From the NCBI GenBank assembly GCA_947630215.1, contig CANRGX010000007.1, positions 30,393-94,392 of the forward strand: 64,000 nt of DNA. The letters run 5' to 3'. Each line of letters opens with the position of its first letter. The stretch's first letter is position 1. The notes below the pieces were generated by a model. The model was not told the origin of the DNA. It did not search any database and saw nothing but the letters and a program-made list of their open reading frames with translations. Position numbers and translations under genes: made by a program. Source of the DNA: an uncultured Eisenbergiella sp. GTDB taxonomy: Bacteria > Bacillota > Clostridia > Lachnospirales > Lachnospiraceae. This document shows, piece after piece, positions 1-8,808 of the stretch.

Positions 1-70
1 AAACTCGGCCGTAAAAATCAAGCGTCAGTTCTGCATGCCCTCTTGCTTTATCCGTTTGATACAGGGACAG

Positions 71-1414
71 TTACAACGCCAATACCAGCAGGATGACAAA
101 AATCGGAGAACTGATCGGCTGAAAGCCATAGAAAAAGCTTTGAAATAAAAACAGTGCCGAAAGCATCAAATATACCTTATCCAGCCCGCAGGCCGCTTTC
201 TTCCACCCCTTTGCGATCATCATGGCCAGCACGGCAAGCACCAGGCCCAGAACGATCTCTCCCACAATACCGTAATCCGCTAAAATATTCTCAATCATAT
301 TCTGATTTATTTCCACTGACTGCCGGATTTCCTCACTGAACGCAGATAAAACAGGAGAGGAAGCACCCCCGCCCTCCTCTACGAAAAGGCAGCTGATAAC
401 TAATATTCCTACGGTAGACAACGCATAGACAAATCCGCGCCGGAACCGTGTCATAAGGATTCGTTTGGGATCCCCTTTGGGCACTCTCTCCCAGTATTTC
501 AGTACCAATAAGCCGGCAATTACGAGAAATACGTCCAGATAAACGCTGTATTCCAGCGTAAAACGCATTGTCTCCCGATACCCCTTCACATATTGGACCA
601 ACGGGATATTACTCAAAAGAATCAGAAAAACAAAAGACAAGAGCAAAACCCGCTTTACCAGATAAGCAGTTGCCGGCAGTATTAGAGGAAGCATAAGCAG
701 GAAAAACGCCGTAATACAAATTGCCACGGGATCCTGATAGAAAAAGAGAACCAGATAACTGATCGCAGCCGCAGCCAGGCAAAAGATACTTGCCCGTTCC
801 CCCTCCTCCACACAATACATACCGGACGCAACGCAGGCTGCAAGAATCAGCCAGGAAGCGGTTCCTTCCGGCTGCGCCAGCAGAAGTCTGATATCGGTAT
901 TTTCCGTAAAGGAAAAATAATATGCTAAAATTTCCGCATCTAAAACCAGTCCGGCCGCCATAAGCAGCCCCAGATAGTATGCGCTTCTCCCGGGAGCAAA
1001 GCGCAGCAGGAAATAGGTTCCAATCAGACAGCAAAGAAAAACAGCGCTTTCAAATTCCATGCTTCCCCGTAAAACCGTCCCGGCCGTCCAAAGGACAAGC
1101 AGAATTGCCGCCATGAGCAAAATCAGCTCGGACTTCACGATTTGGACCCGGCACAAGACCCGCCCTCTGGAAACAAGAAGGATAAAGATTACAGCCGTCA
1201 CACAGGTCATCAGTACATATAGGAGCGTCTTCTCTGTAAGATTCCCCAATATTTGTTCAGAAGCCAGAAACAGCGGAAACAAAAACAACATGATGCGAAT
1301 GTAGTAATCCAGCACGATCCTGCCGTCCCGGGCCAGTTCCGGAAAGCATATTTCTCTCATTTGTTTCAGAAAGGTTTTTTTCCTTTCCACTTTTTCCCCT
1401 TCTTCCCGCTTCAT
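71..1414 (-). CDS. Wzy/O-antigen-ligase-like polytopic membrane protein
   Basis: The 447-residue protein is almost entirely hydrophobic, with roughly ten or more membrane segments and a larger extracytoplasmic loop near residues 345-375 (EEGGGASS region). Its size, topology and place at the end of a glycan locus beside a flippase fit a repeat-unit polymerase or ligase, which joins lipid-linked units outside the membrane. No catalytic motif can be read, so this rests on context. The ATG overlaps the flippase stop as ATGA, suggesting translational coupling. The TAA at 71-73 cuts the last hydrophobic helix short, and the same frame stays open for 23 codons to the window edge, so the stop may be premature. 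Confidence 0.65.
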   Translation of the reverse strand: MKREEGEKVERKKTFLKQMREICFPELARDGRIVLDYYIRIMLFLFPLFLASEQILGNLTEKTLLYVLMTCVTAVIFILLVSRGRVLCRVQIVKSELILLMAAILLVLWTAGTVLRGSMEFESAVFLCCLIGTYFLLRFAPGRSAYYLGLLMAAGLVLDAEILAYYFSFTENTDIRLLLAQPEGTASWLILAACVASGMYCVEEGERASIFCLAAAAISYLVLFFYQDPVAICITAFFLLMLPLILPATAYLVKRVLLLSFVFLILLSNIPLVQYVKGYRETMRFTLEYSVYLDVFLVIAGLLVLKYWERVPKGDPKRILMTRFRRGFVYALSTVGILVISCLFVEEGGGASSPVLSAFSEEIRQSVEINQNMIENILADYGIVGEIVLGLVLAVLAMMIAKGWKKAACGLDKVYLMLSALFLFQSFFYGFQPISSPIFVILLVLAL

Positions 1415-2853
1415 TTACCCCTCAACCTTCCTTTCAGTCGTTTTGTTCCATTCGTAAGAACCGGATTTTTAAAAGCAATTAAAACAGAAAAATAAACAGC
1501 CGCACCGATACCGCAGCAGATAAAAAAACCTGCCCCGTTATTTCCCATACCCCTTTTTAACGCCGTCAGGGTAATGCCAAAGATAACACAGCCCGCAGCC
1601 CAGGACGAGAGATACCCCTTTTCAAATCGGAGACGAAACTCCCGTTTCGATTGAAGCAAATAAAAAAACAGTACCGACAATTCGCTGATCACCGATGCGA
1701 ACGCCGCCCCGGCAGTCCCATACGCCGGGATCAGCACAAGGTTCAGCGCCACGCTGAGTACGGCTCCCGCGGCCATGGCATGAAGCTGATATTTCTCTTT
1801 TCCGGAAGCAATCAACACACTTTGCCCCAACAGCCCGCAGGACGATATAATCAGAACCAACGGCGCCAAAATGCGCAAAAGGGCGGCAGACTCCAGATAT
1901 TGCCCTCCAAACAGCGCGGCGGTCATCATCTCCGGGATCAACAGCAGCCCTATCGTACAGGGAGCGGCAAACAAAAGAATTATTTCATATGTATCAGACA
2001 CCCACCGGGAGAATTCTTCCCGCCGTTTTTGCGCATGACACAGACTCAGTCTCGGCAGCACCGCCATGCCGGCTGTCACGGCAATCATACATAACGCCCG
2101 GATGGGACGGACAGCATAGGTATATACCGCAACGTCCTCCGCACTTCCCCGGATGCCCAGCATTGTCGTATCCACCTTTACATAAATGTCATTGGCAATG
2201 ATGGAACCAAGAAGCAGCATAACCGGTGCAAAATGCCGCCTGCAGTCAAGTTTTCTAACCGAAATCCTGACATCTTTCAGCAGATGCAGCGCATTCCATA
2301 CAAAATATCCGACCGTGGCGGCACTGCAGACAAGGGCATACGGCAGGCCATCAAAACGATCCCGGACAGAAAAGATCAGGACAAGCATACACAGCAGCTT
2401 TGTCAGTCCGTTCCGCCGCGCAATTTCCCGATAAGCTTCCTGTCCTGCATAAAACCAATCCAAATTACCGATGTTGGCAAAAAGGGGCAATGCCACCGCC
2501 AGATATACCGTAAGTCTCTCCCGGAAATACGGTACGGCAAAAATCATTCCCAGATACAGCAGACTGCAGACCACCGTAGAAAACAGGTTGATAACAAACA
2601 GCTCCGAAAAAATCTTTTCCCTTTCTCTTTTGTCTTCCAGATGACAGGCGATCTCCCGAATACCGTACTTGGGGATCCCCAAAGAAGCAAACGTGAGGAA
2701 ATACGAAACAATATTCTGCGCGAACGCGATCTGTCCCACATCCTCCTTCAGCAGGATTCTTGCTACATATACAGAAGAAATCAGAGGAAACGCCGCATTC
2801 CATAAAGCATAAATGACATTGAATATAATATTCCCGGATATTGACTTCTTCAA
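1411..2853 (-). CDS. Wzx-type polysaccharide flippase (first copy)
   Basis: This 480-residue membrane protein of the MATE/Wzx-like oligosaccharide flippase superfamily should move undecaprenyl-linked glycan units across the cytoplasmic membrane. The N-terminus (SGNIIFNVIYALWNAAFPLI) and about 12-14 hydrophobic segments match the RfbX/Wzx type, and the length is usual. The start is a TTG preceded by a strong GGAGGAGCAGGA ribosome site; no ATG lies at a sensible distance. It overlaps the following Wzy-like gene by 4 bases. A second, only distantly similar flippase is encoded at 8766-10178, so the locus may export two different lipid-linked products. Confidence 0.85.
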   Translation of the reverse strand: MKKSISGNIIFNVIYALWNAAFPLISSVYVARILLKEDVGQIAFAQNIVSYFLTFASLGIPKYGIREIACHLEDKREREKIFSELFVINLFSTVVCSLLYLGMIFAVPYFRERLTVYLAVALPLFANIGNLDWFYAGQEAYREIARRNGLTKLLCMLVLIFSVRDRFDGLPYALVCSAATVGYFVWNALHLLKDVRISVRKLDCRRHFAPVMLLLGSIIANDIYVKVDTTMLGIRGSAEDVAVYTYAVRPIRALCMIAVTAGMAVLPRLSLCHAQKRREEFSRWVSDTYEIILLFAAPCTIGLLLIPEMMTAALFGGQYLESAALLRILAPLVLIISSCGLLGQSVLIASGKEKYQLHAMAAGAVLSVALNLVLIPAYGTAGAAFASVISELSVLFFYLLQSKREFRLRFEKGYLSSWAAGCVIFGITLTALKRGMGNNGAGFFICCGIGAAVYFSVLIAFKNPVLTNGTKRLKGRLRGK

Positions 2854-2882
2854 TCCTGCTCCTCCGATTCTCCGTTTTTATA

Positions 2883-4805
2883 TCAGCGGACCAGGACGGC
2901 GGTATAATAAGTGATAGCTCCGCCGAAGCTGTCTGCCTGAAATTTTTTCACATCCTTATAATGCTCAAACAAAGTCTGCTGGCTCTCCTGACCGACCCGG
3001 CCATCGTTGAAAGCGGTTTCCAAAAAAATCGCTTTATCCTTTAAAAGGCCCTTTTCATATGCCCCCTGCAAACCCGGATCTTCTGCGGATTCGTAAACGG
3101 ACAGTTCCAACGTGCCGGGCTCCTCAAGCATTCGCCAGTCTCCTGCCTGTATGTTCCATCCCCGGCCGCCGCTTCCCAGAGCAATGCCGCGGTTGCTTCC
3201 AAGAACAATAATATCTGTCTCTGCGTCTGCCCCGGCCGTCCGGAAAGCATCCCGGATACACCTGTCCAGATAGGTATACTGATAATTATAGATCAGATAA
3301 TCCCCTTTCCAGCTCCCCTCCTCATTGCAGGTAACCAACGGCATCGAACCCGTATCTACATTTCGGTACACTGTCAGCATCACCGGATCGACGGTCACGT
3401 AAGCCTGCAGGATATAGAGCAGAGACACCGACAAACAAAGGAATCCGGTCAGTTTTTCCCTTCCTCCATAGCTGCCGGCGAAAACGGTCGAAGACAGTAT
3501 GACAAGCGCCGTCTGAATCGGCAGATTATACCGCGGGATAGGATAGGTGACGACCAGGCAGGAGCAGAAAAAATAAATAAGCGAAGCGCCGGCGATACCG
3601 GAACACAGCACAGCAAATCGCTCCGAAAAGAGACGGCGGTCTCTTTCCCGGCCTTTGCGCTTTGCAAGAAACCGCCTGACGCCCCCCAGTCCCGCCAGTA
3701 ATAAGGACAACCAGCCGAAATTCACACACCAGCACTGTCCAAATTTATCTAATATATACCGGCCGTCAAACCCAAGGTACCCTCTGGCACTTCCCCCCAG
3801 ATATTCGGCCTGACCCTGAAGTATTTTCCCTCCTCCCAGCCATCCCATGGACGGGCCGAACAGATAAAACAACACTCCTATTCCACCCAACAGGCACAGC
3901 ACAGCCAGAACCGCATTCTCCGTCCGCCGCAGCGTCCGCGCCGCCCGCCCAAACAGCGGCCCTTTTTCCACGAAGATGACTTCATAAAATACGACGCCTG
4001 CGAAGAAGCCGCACAGAAGCGCAATTCCAAATTCCTTACTGAAAACCAGAATCAGAGAACCGAAAATCAACAAAAGCAGCTTCTTGCGGAAGAAGGCCCA
4101 AAGGACAAAGCAAAAAAACACCGTGCATCCGAAGTCAAGCTGTAGATAACTGTCCAAACCAAGGAACATGGGACAGCATCCGGTCAGAAGCCCGATCCAA
4201 AACGCCCCCTTCTCTCCTATCCTTTTCTGTTCCCGCACAATATCATAGACACAAAAAATTGCGCCAAGAGAAAGCGCCGTCTGTATAAGCCAGATATTTT
4301 CAAATCTGCCGGGCCGGAAAAATTCCGCAACGGCAAGAAGCGCCGCATAACCGTAGGACGGATGTGCAGCGAGCCGGAAGCTGGAAAGGAAATAAGAGAG
4401 ATCAAAAGTAAAATTTTTACAGGCGCGATACAAAGCAGCATAATAAGCGGCGCTGTCATTGCGCACCATCGTCTCCATCTGCGGCAGACGCAGCAACAGA
4501 GAAACCGACAGGAGAAAAAGAAGGCCGCCTTTCGCCCGCAGCCAGACGACCGGCCCTGTTTTCCCCGTCTTATATTCCAACCGGCATTTGCCCGCGTTCC
4601 ATACGAGCAGAAATATCAGAAGAAACAGCGCCAGGTATACGCCGAAAGAAATCGTTTCCCCATTCCTCCGAACCGCCGTCATACCGCCCAAAAGGAAAAG
4701 CAGAACGGGAATTTCTGCTATCAGCAGCTGCTCATAGAAAACAGGGGAAAGCGAAAACATCTTTTTCGGTTTTGTTGTCATGTTATGTTGATTCTTATCC
4801 ATCAT
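2883..4805 (-). CDS. GT39/PMT-like polytopic membrane glycosyltransferase (putative)
   Basis: This protein of about 640 residues has around 11 hydrophobic segments followed by a soluble C-terminal part from about residue 490. An acidic pair in the first extracytoplasmic loop (VRND) is followed by an aromatic-rich stretch, as in polyprenyl-phosphate-sugar-dependent GT-C enzymes (PMT_2/ArnT type). Such enzymes add a sugar from a lipid carrier on the outer membrane face. Family assignment is by topology and context only. The start is uncertain: an upstream TTG at 4829 is in frame, adjacent ATGs lie at 4805 and 4802, and none has a clear ribosome site. It lies between the methyltransferase and the first flippase gene. 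Confidence 0.6.
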   Translation of the reverse strand: MMDKNQHNMTTKPKKMFSLSPVFYEQLLIAEIPVLLFLLGGMTAVRRNGETISFGVYLALFLLIFLLVWNAGKCRLEYKTGKTGPVVWLRAKGGLLFLLSVSLLLRLPQMETMVRNDSAAYYAALYRACKNFTFDLSYFLSSFRLAAHPSYGYAALLAVAEFFRPGRFENIWLIQTALSLGAIFCVYDIVREQKRIGEKGAFWIGLLTGCCPMFLGLDSYLQLDFGCTVFFCFVLWAFFRKKLLLLIFGSLILVFSKEFGIALLCGFFAGVVFYEVIFVEKGPLFGRAARTLRRTENAVLAVLCLLGGIGVLFYLFGPSMGWLGGGKILQGQAEYLGGSARGYLGFDGRYILDKFGQCWCVNFGWLSLLLAGLGGVRRFLAKRKGRERDRRLFSERFAVLCSGIAGASLIYFFCSCLVVTYPIPRYNLPIQTALVILSSTVFAGSYGGREKLTGFLCLSVSLLYILQAYVTVDPVMLTVYRNVDTGSMPLVTCNEEGSWKGDYLIYNYQYTYLDRCIRDAFRTAGADAETDIIVLGSNRGIALGSGGRGWNIQAGDWRMLEEPGTLELSVYESAEDPGLQGAYEKGLLKDKAIFLETAFNDGRVGQESQQTLFEHYKDVKKFQADSFGGAITYYTAVLVR

Positions 4806-4849
4806 AAATAAGTCAGCGGCATTCACCAACGTCTACTTGTTAAAGAAGG

Positions 4850-5903
4850 TCATATTTTTCTGCTGCTCCCTGACAGTTCATCGGAACATTTCTTCTTCCT
4901 TGCGACCACCAGCATTTGATCCGCGTATCCCGCCTCATCAATAACCGGCTGAATCCGATTGCTTATATTCATCAAACTGACATATAATTCCGATTCCTCC
5001 AAACCGCCAAGAATCATCGCATTGTTAATAAGATCCGTATACCCCTGCCCGAACTCCCATTTCCCGATGATTTCCAACTGTTCGCCCAAAAGGTATATAA
5101 GGGATTTTTCACTGAACACCTGCAGATGAATCGGCGGTACGATATGACGGTACACCGCGTTAGGGCAGGTCTGGTTTGCAAATGAGGCCAGCGAAGGGTG
5201 CCTGGGAACTTCAAACACAAAAACGCTGCCGGCTTTCATTCTGTCACAGATATATTTAACGAACCGTACCGGTTCTTCAACGTGCTCAATCACATTGATA
5301 CATGAAATAATATCGCTTGTGCTTATCAGATCATTGATTTCTTTTTCTTCCTTTGTCAAATCAATATAATAATGATATACCCTCAAACCGTGCTCGGAAG
5401 CAAAACGCACTTCATCCGGGTCCGATTCGATTCCCACCGCTTCAATCTTTGTGTTTTTCAGATATGTAAGGATTTCCCCGCCGCCGCATCCGATATCCAG
5501 CCATTGGCGGACAGGACACCCGTCTTGTTCGCATGCTTCCAGAACAAACCGTACCTTTGGCTCCGATATCAGCCTTACTCTCTGCATATAAACAGACTCG
5601 TCTATATAAAAACTGCCATTTGCGGTGTGATCCGATGCGTACAGTTTTTTAATGTCCGGGAGATTATGAAGAAAAACCGCGCCGCATGTTTTGCACAAAT
5701 AATAATGATATTTTCCCCAGACCGATACAAATAAATCTGAATACCCCCCCCCCGCATATACGGCACCGGGGCGCGTCCCCCTCCATCGGTTCCTTATAAC
5801 ATTCTTCCGACCGTTTCCTATCCTCGTCAATCATATTCCGAATGGTTCCCAAATTTCTGGAAATCTTTCTCATTTGCATCGGCTTTCCATATTTAATTAA
5901 CAT
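4850..5903 (-). CDS. Zinc-ribbon SAM methyltransferase, frameshifted in a G10 tract (probably phase-variable, OFF)
   Basis: Two out-of-frame pieces form one class I SAM-dependent methyltransferase. The first piece starts at ATG 5903 behind an excellent AAAGGAG site and ends its useful reading at Cys47-x2-Cys50-GGG. The second resumes with YSDLFVSVWGKY and carries the partner Cys-x2-Cys (CKTCG), completing a zinc ribbon. The SAM-binding motif (LDIGCGGGE) and the rest of the fold follow. The junction is exactly a run of ten G on the coding strand (C at 5744-5753). Removing one G, or adding two, restores a 350-residue protein. An ATG at 5830 opens the second frame but has no ribosome site and lacks the first zinc ligands. 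The likely substrate is a sugar of the surface glycan (inference). The start overlaps the neuA end by 11 bases. Confidence 0.85.
5744..5753. repeat. Homopolymeric C10/G10 tract at the frame break of the methyltransferase
   Basis: Ten consecutive C on the plus strand are ten G in the coding strand, right after the first CxxC of the zinc ribbon. It is the longest G/C homopolymer seen in the window. Such runs are classic slipped-strand mispairing sites in contingency genes. At ten bases the gene is out of frame; at nine or twelve it is in frame. A sequencing or assembly length error is the main alternative. Confidence 0.85.
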
Positions 5904-6594
5904 ATTTTCCCTCTCCTTTATTTTCTAACAAGGCTTCCAGTACAAGTAAATCCCGCTGCTCATCTATATCCAGATCAAATTCCGAGGGCATTTCGTACCC
6001 GTATAAATTGTCGTTCAAACTGGTTTCGGCGGTCAAATCCCGGATTCTGTTAATATAAATCGCACCGTTCACAACATAATAATCCGGGAAATCCTGCCTT
6101 CGTACCGTGCTTTGACAGGGAAGCATAGACGTCAGCTTCCCCTCCTGATCCATCCGCCTCAGTAACAGCGGATGGTTTCTTGCGGGAGAGATACTCAACA
6201 GAGACGGATATTGATTGTCAATCATCAGCTCCAGCGCTTCATCAATATGCAACGCGGTTCTCAACGGCTGTGTCGGCTGCAGCAAAACCAGATAATCAAA
6301 GCATTCACCCATTTTTTCAACAACGTGGAGCAACACATCAATCGTCCTGCTGGTATCCTGCGCAAGCTCCTTCGGACGGTTCAACACTTCGGCTCCTTCC
6401 CGCAATGCGACCTCCCCGATGGAACTGTCATCTGTGCTGACAATTATCTTATCAATATATTTTGAGGCTCTCGCCGCATCAAGGGTATAGGTTATCAGTT
6501 CCTTTCCCTTTACCTTCACAATATTTTTATGGGGAATCCCCCGGCTGCCGCCCCTTGCCGGAACAACTGCCAGGATCTTATAATTTTTATACAT
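5893..6594 (-). CDS. neuA: CMP-sialic acid synthetase-like cytidylyltransferase
   Basis: The 233-residue protein is an acylneuraminate cytidylyltransferase, which activates a nonulosonic acid with CTP to the CMP-sugar. The nucleotide-binding signature VVPARGGSRGIPHKN is at residues 10-24, followed by the family motifs STDD, LLQPTQPLR and DLDID near the end. A GGGAAGG ribosome site precedes the ATG. It is the last of a neuB-neuC-neuA run. No legionaminate-specific guanylyltransferase or aminotransferase is nearby, so CMP-Neu5Ac or a close relative is the simplest product. Exact sugar specificity cannot be read from the sequence, and it could also serve the second NeuB-family synthase of the locus. 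Confidence 0.88.
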   Translation of the reverse strand: MYKNYKILAVVPARGGSRGIPHKNIVKVKGKELITYTLDAARASKYIDKIIVSTDDSSIGEVALREGAEVLNRPKELAQDTSRTIDVLLHVVEKMGECFDYLVLLQPTQPLRTALHIDEALELMIDNQYPSLLSISPARNHPLLLRRMDQEGKLTSMLPCQSTVRRQDFPDYYVVNGAIYINRIRDLTAETSLNDNLYGYEMPSEFDLDIDEQRDLLVLEALLENKGEGKYVN

Positions 6595-6608
6595 TTTGAA
6601 CCTTCCCT

Positions 6609-7754
6609 TTAGTCATTTGACCATTTGAGATCAATAAATTTCTTCTGAATATCGAACTTCCAGATTTCATCCTGATGAAGGATATCCAAAAACATCCGCG
6701 TACTATTTCCCATTCCGAAATGTTTCCCGGAAAAACGATATTGCTCCACCTTCCTTATCGCATTTTTAATATCCTCTTTATCTTCTTTTACATGCTGTAT
6801 ATTTTTTATCGCATTCTCATCATATCTTCCGCTTTGCCGGCTCCCTATATCAATAGACGGGATGCCGTATATCTCGCTTTCCCTGATCCCTGCGCTTGAA
6901 TTTCCGATAATAAATTTTGCATTTTTCAATAAAGTAAGAAAATATTCAAACCGGATACTGGGAAATACACGAAAGCGTTTACTGTTGCTAAATTTTTTGT
7001 ATTCTTCCAATATAATCTCGGAGCCCAAATCATTATTCGGATAAATGACAATATAGTTTTCACCCGATTCAAGGACCGCACCGACAACCCGGCTGATTCT
7101 ATCGGATATAGATTCGTATTCCGTGGTCACCGGATGGTACATCAAAATACCGTACTCCTCAAACGGAATGTCATAGCGCTTTTTACACATGGGAAAAGCA
7201 GGCAGATGAGGGGACAACATGATATCAATATCCGGAGAACCGATAACATATATTCTTGCTTCCTCCTCTCCCAACTGAATCAGCCTGTTTCTGGCCTCGT
7301 TGTTACAGACCATATGTATATGGGCAAACTTGGATATGGCATGACGGATAGACTCATCAATGGTCCCTGAAAGCTCTCCGCCCTCGATATGAATCACCCG
7401 TACATTCTTTAACGCACCGACAATGGCGCCGGCAAGGGCCTCTATGCGGTCCCCGTGAACAACGATCATATCAATCCCTACTTTTTGTATATAACCGCTC
7501 AGTTCACAGATTACATCTCCCAGATTGTAACTCATATCATTTGTCAGCGCCAAGCCAAATGCCAGATATATATTTTCATAATGGTCCTTTTCGATTTCCC
7601 GAAACGTATTACCAAACTGCGGAAGCAGATGCATACCGGATACAAAAACAAAAACTTCAAAATCCTCATCTTCATCCACAGCACGAAGCAGACTCTTTAT
7701 TTTCCCGTAATCCGCACGGGTGCCGGTTATAAATAATACCTTTTTTCGCATCAT
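6609..7754 (-). CDS. neuC: Hydrolysing UDP-GlcNAc 2-epimerase
   Basis: This 381-residue GT-B-fold enzyme of the NeuC/LegG/WecB group converts a UDP-N-acetylhexosamine to free N-acetylmannosamine-type sugar plus UDP. The N-terminus carries the hallmark FITGTRADYGK. VVHGDR near residue 100, HIEGGELSGTIDE near 125 and IGNSSAGIRE near 290 are the usual active-site segments. Two adjacent ATGs (7754 and 7751) are possible. The neuB stop is only seven bases upstream, so the genes are coupled. Without the dehydratase and aminotransferase of the legionaminate route in this window, UDP-GlcNAc to ManNAc is the more likely reaction (inference). Confidence 0.88.
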   Translation of the reverse strand: MMRKKVLFITGTRADYGKIKSLLRAVDEDEDFEVFVFVSGMHLLPQFGNTFREIEKDHYENIYLAFGLALTNDMSYNLGDVICELSGYIQKVGIDMIVVHGDRIEALAGAIVGALKNVRVIHIEGGELSGTIDESIRHAISKFAHIHMVCNNEARNRLIQLGEEEARIYVIGSPDIDIMLSPHLPAFPMCKKRYDIPFEEYGILMYHPVTTEYESISDRISRVVGAVLESGENYIVIYPNNDLGSEIILEEYKKFSNSKRFRVFPSIRFEYFLTLLKNAKFIIGNSSAGIRESEIYGIPSIDIGSRQSGRYDENAIKNIQHVKEDKEDIKNAIRKVEQYRFSGKHFGMGNSTRMFLDILHQDEIWKFDIQKKFIDLKWSND

Positions 7755-7761
7755 ACCCCCG

Positions 7762-8808
7762 TTACTCTGCCTTTATCATAGAATATTGCAGCTGTATATC
7801 CCGTTCGATATCACAGGCCGCGCGCCGCCCAAGTATACTTTCATATTCTTCCGCCAGGATCCCTCCGACACCCGGCCGCTTTACCCATAAATTCTCCCTT
7901 GTGAAAGGTTCCCCGGCTTTTACCGGTTCAATGGTAACAACAGATGCAAAGGCAAAGTCCTCCGTCACTTTTTCTTCTCGAATAGCTTTTTTCTCTCCGT
8001 TGAGCATAAGCGGGATCTCGTCTGCCGCAGCAACAAGCTCCCTCAATCTCTGCTCATCCATAGAACACACGATATCCGGGCCGGTTCGTTCCATTTTATC
8101 TGTAAAATGCCGTTCCACCAGACATGCGCCCAGAGCCATTGCTGCAATGCAGGCATTGTTATTCAGCGTGTGATCGGAAAGCCCAATCGGAGTATCCGGA
8201 AATTCCCGCATCATTTCCTGCATGGCCCCGAGTCTGACCCATTCCGGCCTGGTCGGATATAAATTGGTCGTATGCATAAGCGCATATGCGACGCCATGCT
8301 TTTCCAATATGTTTACCGCCTTAGCAATACTTTTGATATCATTCATCCCTGTAGATACAATCATCGGTTTATGAAACTGCGCCACATATTCGACCAAAGG
8401 ATAATTGTTTAGCTCCCCGGATCCAATTTTATATGCCTGTACGCCAAATCTCTCAAGACGTTCGGCCGCTGCTCTGGAAAACGGCGTGCTTAAAAAAAGC
8501 ATCCCCAGAGATTCTGTGTATCGCTTCAGTTCTTTTTCATCCTCCTCCGATAAAGCGCACCTTTTCATAATCTCATAAATCGACACATCGGAATTCCCCG
8601 GAATAACGGACTTTGCCGCATGGCTCATTTCATCGTCTACAATATGTGTCTGATGCTTGATCAATTTCGCGCCCGCCCTATGTGCCGCATCCACCATCAG
8701 CTTGGCAACCTCAAGGCTGCCCTCGTGATTGATTCCAATCTCCGGAATTACCAAAGGCGTGCATCCTATTCCGACTTCAACAGATCCGATAAAAAATTTT
8801 TTTTGCAC
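7762..8808 (-). CDS. neuB: N-acetylneuraminate/nonulosonate synthase with SAF domain
   Basis: This 348-residue enzyme condenses phosphoenolpyruvate with a mannosamine-type sugar to form a nine-carbon nonulosonic acid. The TIM-barrel NeuB domain ([10 protein letters not shown] near residue 22, KIGSGE near 138, IGLSDHT near 207, ERHF near 233) is followed by a C-terminal antifreeze-like SAF domain (about 285-345), the usual full-length design. The start is a GTG behind GGGAGG. The first codons contain an A8 run followed by T6. The start overlaps the flippase 3' end by 43 bases. It differs clearly from the second synthase at 20557-21381, which has no SAF domain. Confidence 0.88.
   Translation of the reverse strand: MQKKFFIGSVEVGIGCTPLVIPEIGINHEGSLEVAKLMVDAAHRAGAKLIKHQTHIVDDEMSHAAKSVIPGNSDVSIYEIMKRCALSEEDEKELKRYTESLGMLFLSTPFSRAAAERLERFGVQAYKIGSGELNNYPLVEYVAQFHKPMIVSTGMNDIKSIAKAVNILEKHGVAYALMHTTNLYPTRPEWVRLGAMQEMMREFPDTPIGLSDHTLNNNACIAAMALGACLVERHFTDKMERTGPDIVCSMDEQRLRELVAAADEIPLMLNGEKKAIREEKVTEDFAFASVVTIEPVKAGEPFTRENLWVKRPGVGGILAEEYESILGRRAACDIERDIQLQYSMIKAE

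Noticed and set aside
4850..5830. A shorter methyltransferase gene starting at ATG 5830
   Set aside because: No ribosome site, an N-terminus that does not fit, and loss of the first zinc-ribbon cysteines. The frame at 5903 has all of these, so the break lies in the G10 tract.
8793..8806. A8/T6 run at the neuB start as a phase-variation tract
   Set aside because: The frame is intact, and such A/T runs are common in this AT-rich part of the locus. It is far weaker evidence than the G10 tract.
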